A DNA stretch of 64,000 nt from Yponomeuta sedellus (GCA_934045075.1 OW203722.1:11435396-11499395); one strand, 5' to 3'. Counted from the stretch's first letter, positions 1 through 23,300 are shown. Made by a program: numbers and translations. The notes: generated from the letters alone by a model not told the origin.

Positions 1-230
1 AAGTAACTCCCCCTTCCACAAATTAATAATATAAACATAAAAAATTTGCATACGAACAGCAAAAAATAGCGAATATTTTCTTTTAATATTTTCTTGTGTG
101 AACGTGCCTTGCACATTACAATGGAAAGTGGACATCGGACGCGATTTCGTGATAAATAGTGAGCGTACGGCGGCTCAGTTGTAGGCTGGCTGCTTCGTTG
201 CTCTATTTGTGGGTCGCTCTATGCCGTGAG

Positions 231-333
231 TCGCCCATTGGCTCAATTGGTAGAGCGCTGGCACGGATAGCCAGAGGTTGCGGGTTCGAATCCCGGCATG
301 GGTGAAATTTTTAGGCTCTAAATAGGTTTTTAA
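231..333 (+). repeat. tRNA-derived SINE-like family A
   Basis: It carries a tRNA-like head with D-arm GCTCAATTGGTAGAGC, anticodon stem CTGGC/GCCAG and T-loop GGGTTCGAATCCC, followed by the tail TTTTTAGGCTCTAAATAGG. The T-stem and acceptor stem are out of register by one base. The same unit recurs at 16727-16915, 17030-17084, 27201-27385, 61955-62182 and 62281-62508, so it is a dispersed repeat and not a tRNA gene. Confidence 0.75.
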
Positions 334-351
334 AAGAGTATAATAACACAA

Positions 352-500
352 TCACTTGTCCTGGTCCCAATCTAGGATACCCTGTGCTAAGGTAACCAGG
401 CTAGGATATTTGTACTGATCTAGTACGGTGGCCTTCAGTGGGAATCGAACCCACGACCGCTGCTTCGGTAGTCAATTGTTAAACCACCGAGGCAGTCAAA
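352..500 (-). repeat. tRNA-derived SINE-like family B
   Basis: Reverse copy of the unit at 31270-31480. It shows the T-arm-like GTGGGTTCGATTCCCAC (minus strand) and the tail word GGTCCCA...CTAGGATACCCTGTGC. Shorter tail fragments lie at 4403-4462 (minus) and 59672-59712 (plus). Confidence 0.7.
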
Positions 501-561
501 CGACGCAATGTCATCTTTTGCAACGATCTATTATCCCGAGGCGCCGAGGTAAGTTGAAGTA

Positions 562-981
562 CTTGTTATACCATTGGGATGCGATTGGTTAGTAGACTAC
601 CAATAGTGTTAATGAAACAACCATTGCCATACTGAACCCGCAAATAATTTTGCTTTAGCTAGTTAATATACGAAGTTTTCAAGTTAAGAAATGGCATAGT
701 GAAAATTCGACAAAATTTACATCACTCAAGTGGCCGTTTGAGTGGATTATACCACAATCATTTGAACATGGGCTGGTTAGAGTAATGCCACAACTTCCCT
801 TTACCTACAATGGCCCAACTATGAGGCTGTGTGTTAAGTGTGGAAATCTGGGATCTAAATATAATAACTCCATCCAGACTTGGCCTCCGTGGTGGAGTAT
901 GGCCTATACCTTCTTCAGGGAATAGCCCCGTGCCCCTTGGTGGCGACATAATGATTGACGATGATGAACTAAATAACTCAC
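562..981. repeat. Mixed dispersed-repeat fragments left of Hsp110 exon 13
   Basis: 562-640 matches part of the repeat copied at 46858-47145 and 54965-55257 (words ATGCGATTGGTT and ACGACCATTACC-like). 800-960 resembles the 3' portions of repeats at 27540-28275 and 28610-29275 (GGCCCAACTATGAGGCTGTG, and GTGGTGGAGTATGGCC ending in GTGCCCC). No exon of the Hsp110 gene was recognised left of 982. Confidence 0.5.
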
Positions 982-13849
<12,868 letters not shown>

Positions 13850-14025
13850 TCAAAAACTGCACTTCTTATCACCAGAAACAGAAAAAATTGTCAGAAAATC
13901 AAATCACAAGAATTCAGCAACACGTTGAATGACCGTGAAGAGCGATACGAAACTTGGTTCAGAAGCGCCGGTTCGCCGTTGTTACAACTAGCGAGCTTTT
14001 TTTCACACTCGACTCGCGCGTGCCC

Positions 14026-14038
14026 GAATTTTCTAGAA
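14026..14038. promoter_or_regulatory. Perfect heat-shock element upstream of the Hsp110 gene
   Basis: The sequence GAATTTTCTAGAA has three perfectly spaced inverted pentamers (GAA-nn-TTC-nn-GAA), the known binding site of a heat-shock factor trimer. It lies about 183 bp upstream of the first ATG of the minus-strand Hsp110 gene and just outside the large palindrome that begins at 14117. Heat-inducible expression is inferred from this site and from the family. Confidence 0.7.
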
Positions 14039-15959
14039 ATGACAGAAGAAAATTGACCAGACCACAAATGAACTGAAATTGATTGACGTTTTCCGTAGAC
14101 AAGACATGGGTTTTTTCAAGGGGTAGCAGTAACTTCGCAGAAACTTTCGACAGTAATGCTGTCCTGCTTTCGCTAAGCAACCTTCCATAAGAAAAAATAA
14201 GAGATGGCACTACGTTTATCAATGCACCGATTTCAAGGCGCGTACAGGCCCTACTGTCAAACGCTACCGACTAGGGATAGGCCTAACTCTCCATCGATAT
14301 CGATAGAAAAGTTGAAAAAATGAAGACACCTTGGATTAAACCATGTAAATAATTAAAATAAATTGCTTTGTATATAAGTTTTAAATCATGTTTTAAAAAG
14401 AAACATTTTTTTATGCAAAATAGTTAATTTACAATTTTATTCGTCAACGTCAACATAATACTCCGTCTCAGATTTCTTCCTGAAGGCCTATGTTTCAGAA
14501 TAGAATCTGTAACGACGTCCATATTGTCGTTACGTTGCTTCTTCCCATTTAGTATAAATACAGATCGAGCTAAGACCTTGTATTAAAAAGTTACCAAAAC
14601 TTTATACTCTATGTTTATCTAGCAATGAAATTTGAAAAGGAAAATACCTACTATTGCTAATATTGACTACTTATGTAAATCCATCTTCGACCGCAATCTG
14701 TCGCTAAAAGTTGCCAGCAAAACTTATTTAATTATCACAATATTATATTATTATTGCAAGTAATAATTCAGTAATTCGATGGATACAGTAATTTGATGTG
14801 TCAAGTGATGAATTCTGATATTTATATACGTTTCGTTGACAGATTTTAGACAACAGGTATAGGGGTTGATGACCACATCAACGAAGGAATTTTCGAACGC
14901 AAGACTAAGGATCATCAACTACGTCAGGCTGCAGTAAATTTGATCAAGAAAGAAGAATATGACCGTGGCATTGGCAGATAACAGACATTTTTGCTTACTT
15001 CTCATGTTCAGTACTGACCTGAAAATAAACAGAAACTTTTAATAAAGGCGTACCTACAAAAGAGAGCTGCTTAAATAATAACATATTCCACTTTTAAACA
15101 CTTTCGTTTTAGATCTCTTTATAAAAGCTATTTGGGTTAAGCTACGTCTATTATTGGCTGATCCTGATAAGTAATTACATACTTTGAAGTAAAGTACAAT
15201 TTGCATCTATATAGTCAGCTATTTTTTGCAATAAAGTGATCACCACATAATTTATAAATTGTGAAACTAACAGCTTTGACGTCCATTCATTTAACATTTT
15301 GTTTTTACTTTTCAACCTTTCTTTATCTATGATTTACACTGTTAGAGAGATGTTTTTTTGTGGGTAAGTCTATGGTAGTTTGTATTGTTGGGTGAGATTT
15401 TAATTCGAGACAAACATAAAACAGCTGATGGGGTTTGGAAAACAAATTGTTTACACGTAGAAGTCTTAATATAAGCAACATCGTGATGTGGGAAATGCGG
15501 GCTTGTTTTTTTGATATTATCAATTCTCATATCACACTGTTTACTTATTACGATTTAGAAATACTGAAATAAAGATAAACTGTTAAATGAATTAAATGGA
15601 TGAAGGCACCACTCGGATGCTGTGGTGCCTGGGACACTGTTTGGATGTAGTAGAATTTACTAAAGAAGTATGGTAAAGGAAAAAAAAAAATTGTAAGTTT
15701 TCATAGTTATTCTCGTTATGCTCGAATACAAAATAAACTCCTGGGAGCATCCTATTTTGTAAAAACATGTGATAAGTGTATATGAAAAGATAGAGGTACA
15801 TATTCTGTAACAAATGTTTAACTTTCTCACCATTACTTCCATTTTTACTGGTCTAAGGTGGGCACCACATCTTCCTTCAGGCGTGTTCGCAATAAGTTTC
15901 TTCGTCCAAATCAATCGGGTCTAAAGTGCCTTGAGCGCAGTTTACAGTCGTTTTTGTCT

Positions 15960-16678
15960 TGTTTCTTATTTCTGCGTTTTTGCGTGCTTTTGCTTCCATT
16001 TATCAATTTGTGAAACTTGAACAAGAAGAAACAATGGAATATGTACTAAGAAAGTGTGATGAACAAGTATCGACTATACTACTACTGAGGCGAATTTTCA
16101 TCGACCATGCTTTTGCCATCCCATCACTAGTACAACCTACAAATGGATTGGTTTATTTTCCTAATTATAGGGCGTAGAAGGATTCTAGAAGCACTTCCCT
16201 TCCATAGGTGAGTACCTAAAACTTCACTTCCAAAGGTGAGTACCTAAAACCTATGTTTTCTCGCGTAAAAGGACCAAAATGGATAAAATATAACTTTGTA
16301 ACTAAACTTCCTAATGACTCATTGACCAAAATTACCGTAATTGTTGCTTCTAGAACCCTTCTACGCCCTAAAATTAGGAAAATAAACCAATCCATTTGTA
16401 GGTTGTACTAGTGATGGCAAAAGCATGGTCGTCGATGAAAATTCGCCTCGGTAATAGTATAGTCGATACACGTTCGTCACACCATCTTAGTACATAATCC
16501 ACTGTTTCTTCTTGTTCAAGTTTTCCTAAATTGATGTATGGACGCAATGGCACGCAAAAAAGCAGAAATAAGAAGCAGAACCAACACGACTGTAAACTGT
16601 GCACAAGGCACATTAGACCCAAGTGATTTGGTCGAAGAAAATGATTGCGAACACGCCTGAAGGAAGATGTGGTGCCCA
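15960..16678. pseudogene. Matching reading-frame remnants on the two inner palindrome arms
   Basis: On the plus strand at 15960-16130 and on the minus strand at about 16400-16560 the arms encode closely similar peptides: KLEQEETMEYVLRKCDE with STILLLRRIFID, and KLEQEETVDYVLRWCDE with STILLPRRIFID. Several differences are conservative and the frame is open across roughly 70-100 codons in each. I do not recognise the family. They may be relics of a coding sequence duplicated in the palindrome; function is unknown. Confidence 0.4.
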
Positions 16679-16726
16679 CTTTAGACCAGTAAAAATGAAA
16701 GTAATGGTAAGTTAAATATTATAAAA

Positions 16727-17084
16727 ACCTATTTAGAGGCTAAAAATTTCACCCATGCCGGGATTCGAACCCGCAACCTCTGGCTATCCGTGCCAGCGCT
16801 CTACCAATTGAGCCAATGGGCGACTCACGGCAGCAGTGAAATATCGAACCTCTTTACACTATTCTCTGTATTACGTACAGGCAGCGACATCTGGCTTAAG
16901 CAAATTGCATCACTTACAGCCTTGACTACCTACTTTGCAGTTAGGTTTTACATCAGAACGATATCATTGTACCCACATGATTATACTATTTTTATTTTTA
17001 ATGCACTAACCCGTGCTAAGGACAAATTTAAAAACCTATTTAGAGGCTAAAAATTTCACCCATGCCGGGATTCGAACCCGCAAC
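16727..17084 (-). repeat. SINE-like family A copies in the palindrome's right arm
   Basis: A complete reverse unit (16727-16915) with CCCATGCCGGGATTCGAACC, GCCAGCGCTCTACCAATTGA and the upstream segment CAGGCAGCGACATCTGGC is followed by a partial copy (17030-17084). The left arm lacks them, so they inserted after the inverted duplication or were lost from the left arm. Confidence 0.75.
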
Positions 17085-17629
17085 CTTCAAAAATTCCTTT
17101 GTTGATGACCACCCCTATCTATTGTCTAAAATCTGTCAACGAAACGTATAAGTATCAGAATTTATCACATGACATATCAAATTACTGCATCCATCAAATT
17201 ACTGAATTATTACTTGCAATATAATATTGTGATAATTAAATACGTTTTGCCGGCGACTGTTAGCGACAGATGCGGTCGAAGATGGATTAACCTAATATTA
17301 GCAATAGTATTTTCCTTTTCAAATTCCATTGCAAGAGCTCGTTCTGTATTTTTATTAAATGTGAAGAAGAAACGTAACGTCAATATAATACGTCGTCACA
17401 GATTTGTTTCTGAAGCATAGGCCTCCAGCAAGAAATGCGAGAAGGTGTATTATGTTGATGTTGACGAATAATTGTAAATAAATTATTTTGATAAAAAAAT
17501 ATTTAAAACTTATATGCTATACAATTTGATTTAATTAATAACATGATTTAATTCAAGTCTTCATTTTTTCAACGTTTCAATCGATATCGATGGACAGTTA
17601 GGGCCATCCCCAGTCGGCAGCGTTTGATA

Positions 17630-17741
17630 GTAGTAGGGCCTTCATAATGAAGAACAAAAACCAAAGACGTGGCAGCATGGTCTAAGACCTTAGCCGGTTC
17701 CTTGCGGGACGAACTAAAAAAAAAAAAAAAGTAGTAGGGCC
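17630..17741 (+). mobile_element. Short retroposed sequence with poly-A tail and 11-bp target duplication
   Basis: The insert 17641-17730 ends in 15 A and is bracketed by the direct repeats GTAGTAGGGCC at 17630-17640 and 17731-17741. The equivalent place in the left arm of the palindrome has no insert. Its sequence (GTGGCAGCATGGTC, TTAGCCGGTTCCTTGCGGGA) recurs on the minus strand at 17965-18075, where it can be read RGSMVRPYDSTTLAGSLRDE. The A-tail and target duplication are hallmarks of LINE-driven retroposition; the source transcript is not identified. Confidence 0.8.
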
Positions 17742-17857
17742 TGTACGCACCTTGAAATCGGTGCATTGATAAACGTATTGCCACATCTTTTTTTCTTATT
17801 AAACGTTGGTTAGCGAAAGCAGGACGGCATTACTGTCGAAGATTTCTGCTATGTTAC

Positions 17858-17895
17858 TCACAGAACATAAAAAAAGACTTTTTTATGTTCTGTGA
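17858..17895. repeat. Perfect 17-bp hairpin with 4-nt loop
   Basis: Arms TCACAGAACATAAAAAA and TTTTTTATGTTCTGTGA around AGAC. The matching stretch of the palindrome's left arm lacks it, so it is an insertion in the right arm. Confidence 0.75.
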
Positions 17896-17964
17896 TGTTA
17901 CTGCTACCCCTTGCTGTCACGTGACCATCGTCTCTTCTTTTGGTTTAATTGTTCTGTGGGTTTT

Positions 17965-18075
17965 TTCTTTTTTTTTTGTAGTTCATCCCGCAAGGAACCG
18001 GCTAAGGTCGTAGAGTCGTACGGTCGGACCATGCTGCCACGTTTTTGGTTTCTGTTCTTCATTATGAGTTTTTGA
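17965..18075 (-). repeat. Second copy of the short retroposed sequence
   Basis: The minus strand reads from TCATAATGAAGAACAGAAACC to GATGAACTAC followed by an A-rich run (plus-strand T10). It is about 14 bp longer in the middle than the 17641-17730 copy. Its frame MKNRNQKRGSMV...PYDSTTLAGSLRDELQ is open over about 35 codons. It lies just outside the large palindrome. The parent gene is not recognised. Confidence 0.55.
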
Positions 18076-18107
18076 GAGGTTAAAGTCTTCAGTAATATAT
18101 TTTTCAT

Positions 18108-19313
18108 TCTTCCAAATTTAGTAAAATCCGTGTAATTTTACGTCATGTCCGTCGAATGGGTTTTTTTTTTAATATTAGGTTTAACGGCCCTGGAAACCGT
18201 CGAATGGGCGTTTCTCAGAATAAGAACTAAAGCATAGAAGGAGCCGTAAAATAAAAAGTAATTATTGAATAGCTTTCCTTGTTACTCTTACGATGATTCT
18301 TTGTGCCAGAAAGGGACAACTCGTACACTCGAAATTTTACTATCGTACTAGGTTGCATATTGAAAGTCATAGTTATATAGGGGGTCATAGACAAAAGTAG
18401 AAATCCATAAGGATGGGACATTCAACACGATAACGTCGATATTATTTATTCCTTAACTAAACATTCTGTAAATATAGCAGTCCATATTAATATTATATGG
18501 TATTAGCTGGCGCCGCAAACGTTGGTGTGCCATATCTATTAACCCTATGATAATTCTCAGCTCTCCGAATTCTTGTACACAAACTCATCAAAATCGGTGA
18601 ACCCATTAAGGAAGAGTTCGATAACATGCACAGTGAGATTGTTATATATTTGATTTACTAAGGTTGTAACTTGTAAGTGCTAAATCTGGTATGTAATGTA
18701 AGTTTGTATGTATGTTCAACATGACATTGAGCCCAGGTTAGCTGGAAAAAACTACAGAAAACTATCTATTTGTACAAGTTCAATTTGCATCCAATAAAGA
18801 AATTTTCCTCGATCTAACCATACCTACATAGCGAGCTTTGTGCATTCAAAATTTTAGAGCGCAGCTCATAGAAAAAGAAGTATAACTACTTGTGATAAAT
18901 TGTTTTTTATTTGACAAAAATTAGAAAACGGTTTAACGGAAATTAATTAAATAATTTATTGCGCAACTAGCAGCGTCACACTCACATTGCTTAAAATTCC
19001 TGGTTCCTGAAGAAAGGTAACCTGTGTATCAGGAACCAGAGCAGTGTCTTTAAATTACACAGGGAATAACAAAAAGCAAGAAGAACACGTAAAATAAAAT
19101 AATAGGAAAAATTAAAAAAAACATTAAATGTTTGTCCTTCTAATCCAGCGATAGTCTTGGTTAGTACTACTAATTAAGGGGTGTGGAAATATAAACATTA
19201 CAATTCTGGCTATTTATAAACATACTTATAAATCAGTAGAGAAGTTATACAAATTAATGGTTATATGAAATTATTGCTCGTTAAATGACAGTAAATCCTA
19301 ACTTAATCTTGTA
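18108..19313. other. Intergenic stretch with one hairpin
   Basis: AT-rich. The only structure seen is an inverted pair CTGGTTCCTGA/TATCAGGAACCAG near 18998-19043. No coding or RNA gene was recognised. Confidence 0.5.
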
Positions 19314-20250
19314 AATGAAGCCATCTTCTTCAAAATGTCTGCTGCAAACGTACGTGATTTTGTTCAATACCAATTTGACCGTGAAGCAATGCCGTCTATC
19401 CACATTTGTTGCATTGTGCTATGTTCGGGAAACCTGAAATAAATAATTATTAATTAAAAACCGCCAAAATCAGTCTAAACGTTAATTTTATTTATGACAG
19501 ATCGACACCCTTGAAGTTCTTTATTAATTTGACAGCAAACCGTAGATATAAAATCCAGTACTGGACACCTTTTTTCAAAATAGTGATGCGATTTGTTCCC
19601 TACATTATTATTATATTACTACACGTAGATTGTGCAGTGAAAACTCTTCAAGTTCATTTTCTATAAAATATATGAACCTATCTTATTACAAGTTCTAAAT
19701 TTTATGAAAGTAGGTGGAATTATTGTAAATTAAAATAATATCAAAACCCATTTTGGTCGTTTTTTAATTTATCATGCTGAATCTATAAATATATCAATGC
19801 AATGAATAGATTCAAACAGGAAAAATATTAATCAATAATCATCAACAATCGAATTGGTAACTTCAAAGAACGTTATTGAATCGAGTTTTCAAAAGTTAAT
19901 TAACATAATATAATGGAATAAACACAAGAAATAAAAAAAACTTCTTTACTAAGTATCGATAACATTTCACTGAGGGAGTGGAAACGCCCATCCCTATCGC
20001 CCTAAAATAAACAACAAACTTTTTACTGTGATTAAATTAATTAGGTATACTCATGATTTATTAACTTTGAAACACTATTCTCAAATGATATTAAAGATAT
20101 GTTACAATTCCAGTAGGCCATAGTTAAAATTCAAGGGAAAAAACCACTATAAAGTACACAAAATTGAGTCTTACCGATGGAAGCTGGTGAAGGTGGTTTT
20201 GTTTTGTTTTCTCCCGAATGGGTTTTACATCCCAATATCACACACGCCAT
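19314..20250 (-). pseudogene. THAP-domain gene remnant (two exons)
   Basis: THAP domains are C2CH zinc-finger DNA-binding modules related to the P-element transposase. The upstream exon (20175-20250) starts MACVILGCKTHSGENK with the first two metal cysteines and ends at a CG|GTAAGA donor. The next exon (19433 down to about 19314, acceptor TTTCAG) gives FPEHSTMQQMWIDGI and then YVCSRHFEEDGFIYK with the C-x2-H pair. The pieces fall in different frames: an A/C-run (AAAACAAAACAAAACC) in exon 1 has shifted the frame before SFHRFP, and a second shift precedes CSRHF. It is therefore read as a decayed gene. No further exon was recognised downstream. Confidence 0.7.
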
Positions 20251-20639
20251 TCCGATGTATTACGTATACTTCATACTAAGAATATCCACTGAAATCCATT
20301 TCAGATTGTCTTAAAACAACCCAAAAAACACAAGGTTTTTGGAGACGACGCACTCCAACATCTGTTGTCTAACATACTGCCAAATCGAAGGTACTTGGCA
20401 GCTAACTACAAGCTGTGATTTTCTGAACATCTCTAATTCGGTAGCATAATGGTAACCAAAGTTAACCAACTTGACAATTGAGGGTGGTACGATTTGAATA
20501 ATAAAACGTCACACTACTACCATATTTTTCTCTGTCTAACACGTGGATAAATTCTGTAGCAATAACTGTCAAATTCAGTCTATTATCTGTGGTTGCCTTA
20601 TAATAAACCATAGAGCAGTGCACGGAGTTTGACAGTAAT

Positions 20640-20880
20640 GTGCGTTCACATTATCTTGACGCGTGAGAGAATTGGTAGCACTGAGATGTTTACTGTTACC
20701 ATGTTAAATAAGAAATCATTCCCATTACTTGGGGAAAATAAAAGGATTGAGGCGTAGATAGAGTACTCCCTCTACGGATTGAGGGCTTGTTTTACCATCT
20801 TCCGATTAGGTCCAAAAGCTAATTCACATGTTACGTCCTTGTTACCAATTCTCTCACGCGTCAAGTTAATGTGAACGCAC
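20640..20880. mobile_element. MITE-like element with 38-bp inverted repeats
   Basis: The left end GTGCGTTCACATTATCTTGA and the right end (reverse complement) GTGCGTTCACATTAACTTGA continue through CGCGTGAGAGAATTGGTA on both sides. The interior of about 165 bp has no coding potential. No target duplication was recognised. Confidence 0.7.
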
Positions 20881-21135
20881 TGTAGTTCCAACTATATATT
20901 TTGACAAGGAAAAATACCCATTAGTCAATCCGTGATTTTAAGTCGTAGACAGAGAATAGAATAAACTGGGCCTGCGCGTAAACCTTTGAGATGGAGATAG
21001 AAGTAGGTACTTCATAAGAGTTGCTAGCTTAACCCATAATTCCCCAAAGTATGTTTTGCGTATTTACAAGTTGTAAACAGAAAATCGCGAAATAAATCAA
21101 TAACTCAATAGAAGCATAAAAAAATATTAAAATTA

Positions 21136-21545
21136 TACGTGGGACACTCAGAAAGTTTTGAGAAATTAAAAAACTAACTTCTATGAAAAAAATATTTTTA
21201 TTAAATCTTTTTAAAGAACTCTCCATCAGCCGCTATACCAAGTTTCATGCGTCTGGAACAATTTTAAAAACATTTTTTCCAGTCCTCCGCAGACACCTCT
21301 TCCACGGCCTTCCCAAACGCTGCTAGCGCGTCTTCCGGCGATGACAACTGTATCCCTTTGAGCTGATTTTTAATTTTAGGGAATGAAATAGAAGTCACAC
21401 GGAGCCAAATCAGGATTTTTCAGGCTACTGATATACAAGATACAAGAGCAAGAGCTACTGATATTCCTACGATGGACAGCCGTCCATCGTAGGAATATCA
21501 GTAGCTCTTGTACTAGTACTTGCAACCGCAAGTGATGGAGAATAC
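21136..21545 (-). mobile_element. Decayed mariner-like element, 3' half
   Basis: The minus strand encodes the transposase C-terminus: NPDLAPCDFYFIP (the third catalytic Asp region of DD34D mariners), then IKNQLKGIQLSSPEDALAAF and KAVEEVSAEDWKKCF, with in-frame stops and a frame change. The outer end CGTGGGACACTCAGAAAG resembles a mariner inverted repeat. The 5' half and the other terminal repeat were not found. A perfect hairpin (21449-21510) interrupts it. Confidence 0.75.
21449..21510. repeat. Perfect 29-bp hairpin with 4-nt loop
   Basis: Arms 21449-21477 and 21482-21510 are exact reverse complements (CAAGAGCTACTGATATTCCT inward) around AGCC. It lies inside the decayed mariner, whose sequence does not otherwise contain an inverted repeat here. 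Confidence 0.85.
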
Positions 21546-21696
21546 GAAGATGTAGCCTCATGAAGAGCCTGGAAAGAACACAAACGGCGTTTTAAAAAAA
21601 TACCTTTCAAAGTATACTATAGTTTAGAACCTTAGTTAACTATACATTAAGTAGAGATTGAAAAAATAATAGACCCAGGACAAAGACGTAATTTTA

Positions 21697-21930
21697 CATT
21701 GAACGGTATATTCACGAATATATTTGTGAGGTAAACCATAACATAATAATGTACGAATATATTGAATCACTAAAATATACCCATAACTAATATTATTTAC
21801 ACCCTTACTAATAATGCATTGAATGGTCTATTCGCAAATATATTTGTGAGGTAAACCATAACATAATAATGTATGAATATATTGCATCACTAAAATGTAC
21901 GTATAACTAATATTATTTTAGGGAGTCCTT
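21697..21930 (+). repeat. 120-bp tandem duplication
   Basis: Two copies offset by exactly 120 bp, both with TATTTGTGAGGTAAACCATA and CATAATAATGTA, differing at about a tenth of positions. AT-rich, non-coding, no known family. Confidence 0.8.
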
Positions 21931-21939
21931 ACCGGCAAA

Positions 21940-23300
21940 AACAGTTTCGGAACGGAACCTTCTGTCAGAAAAGTAGAACTCTTTGTTTTTCGAAAACTAT
22001 GGGTCTCGACTCTCGAAATGACGGGTACAAACACGGGTATACTTTGTCGGTTGCCAGTCAGTCCAAACGACCCGTGGCTTTAACCCATATGGTCCGTAGA
22101 GCCTGATCAGCTGGGTACCTGTAAAATAATTTTGAACAATATAAACATTATGTGCCCGGATAACGGGGAAAGACTTGCCAATGGTACGTTTGGGACCTCG
22201 TCAAAACAAGGGTCTAACTCGTGGTTGGTTCCTCTGCCTACACCCTCGGGGATATCGGGCGTGAGTTTTTTTTCAAATTTGGCCTTGTTTTTGCCAACAC
22301 TAAAGATTTTTTGGTATATTCAGTCTGAAAACACTAACATAAACCAAAAACCGTAACATAAACCGTCTAAATTAAGATTGTCGCAGTTATATTACCAATC
22401 TATCGTATGAGCAGGCGTGTGTCGTTACAAGATTTTCACGAAACGTAACGTAACGAGTTACGGTGAGCGCGTCACCACTTTTCGTAACGCGTTATTTTAG
22501 TAACTAGTTTTTTTGAGACTGCGTTGCAGTCACGCCCGTTGTGAAACGATAAACGAAACCTGTTGGAGGTTTCGTTTCACAGTCACAACAGGCGACCTGT
22601 GACTGCAACGCAGTGTCGCGGCGCAGCTTGGACGTGACTTAAATCAAACTAAGTAATTCTTTTCAATAAAGTTATTTAATGCTAACTGTCACAAAACAAC
22701 TTTGCACTAATTTGTTCGCAATCTCAATTAAGCATCTACCAAAACAAACAAAACAATGCAATTTGTGACACTCGCTTCCTTCCTTCGCGCCTATTTTCCA
22801 AGAAGTTAAATTTGACTGAACTACTATAAACAAATATCGGTCTGTAGTCTTTAAACACAAAGCCATACGTACGAAAATTCAAAAACTATTCGCTTTGTGT
22901 TTATTCGGATTTCCATCGAGTCACTTGCTCGCGGTCATTCGGAAAATTTCGGGTCGCCTTCGGGTCGCCTCGGTCGGCCGATAGCTCGCTGTCGCTAGGC
23001 AGAGGCAAGGCAGTGCACCGATGCAATAGCACAGTTTAAAAAGGAGACAGATATAGGTACTGTGACGCAGGCAACCCGTGCGGATTAAATAGCTTGATGC
23101 AAGAACGGGATTGCGTACAAAAGAGTTGTCTACTTAAATGCATGGGTTGCTTAATACGTATGAAACCGTATGTGTAGCGGTAATAGCTTTATCTGTATAG
23201 CAATTAAGACGAAACTTGCAAGCTCACAAAAATCAGTGGTTGCAAAAATCACTTGTTAGTTGATTTACTTGTAAGTAGTGACACGTAACAGGCTTCGTAG
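21940..23300. other. Intergenic stretch with a foldback
   Basis: 22250-22275 carries a CCTCTGCCTACACCCTCGGGGATATCGGGCGTGAG-type word (first part CCTCTGCCTACACCCTCGGG), a dispersed repeat also seen near 5640. A foldback sits at 22518-22614. The rest, including a CpG-rich patch around 22920-23010, shows no gene. Confidence 0.45.
22518..22614. repeat. Compound foldback
   Basis: Outer arms ACTGCGTTGCAGTCAC and GTGACTGCAACGCAGT and inner arms AACGAAACC/GGTTTCGTT form a stem of about 40 bp with small bulges and a 7-nt loop. Confidence 0.7.

Larger units (their letters stand above)
14117..17913. repeat. Large imperfect palindrome of about 3.8 kb
   Basis: Outer arms 14117-14900 and 17092-17913 and inner arms about 15829-16195 and 16345-16712 are reverse complements in matching order. 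The outer ends are CAAGGGGTAGCAGTAAC and GTTACTGCTACCCCTTG. Shared markers include TCAACGAAACGTATA/CGTTTCGTTGA, CGATATCGAT, and inner-arm ATTCGCCTC and CCAATCCATTTGT. The left arm carries extra sequence (14900-15830). The right arm carries SINE copies, a 90-bp retroposed insert and a hairpin. The 150-bp centre holds two direct copies of GGTGAGTACCTAAAAC. No target duplication is visible. It starts 274 bp upstream of the Hsp110 ATG. Confidence 0.85.

Noticed and set aside
231..304. A tRNA gene on the plus strand
   Set aside because: The T-stem and acceptor stem are offset by one base, the anticodon stem varies between copies, and the same sequence recurs at five other places with a shared tail.
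21697..21930. A CRISPR-like or satellite array
   Set aside because: Only two copies exist, without spacers, in an animal genome; it is a simple tandem duplication.
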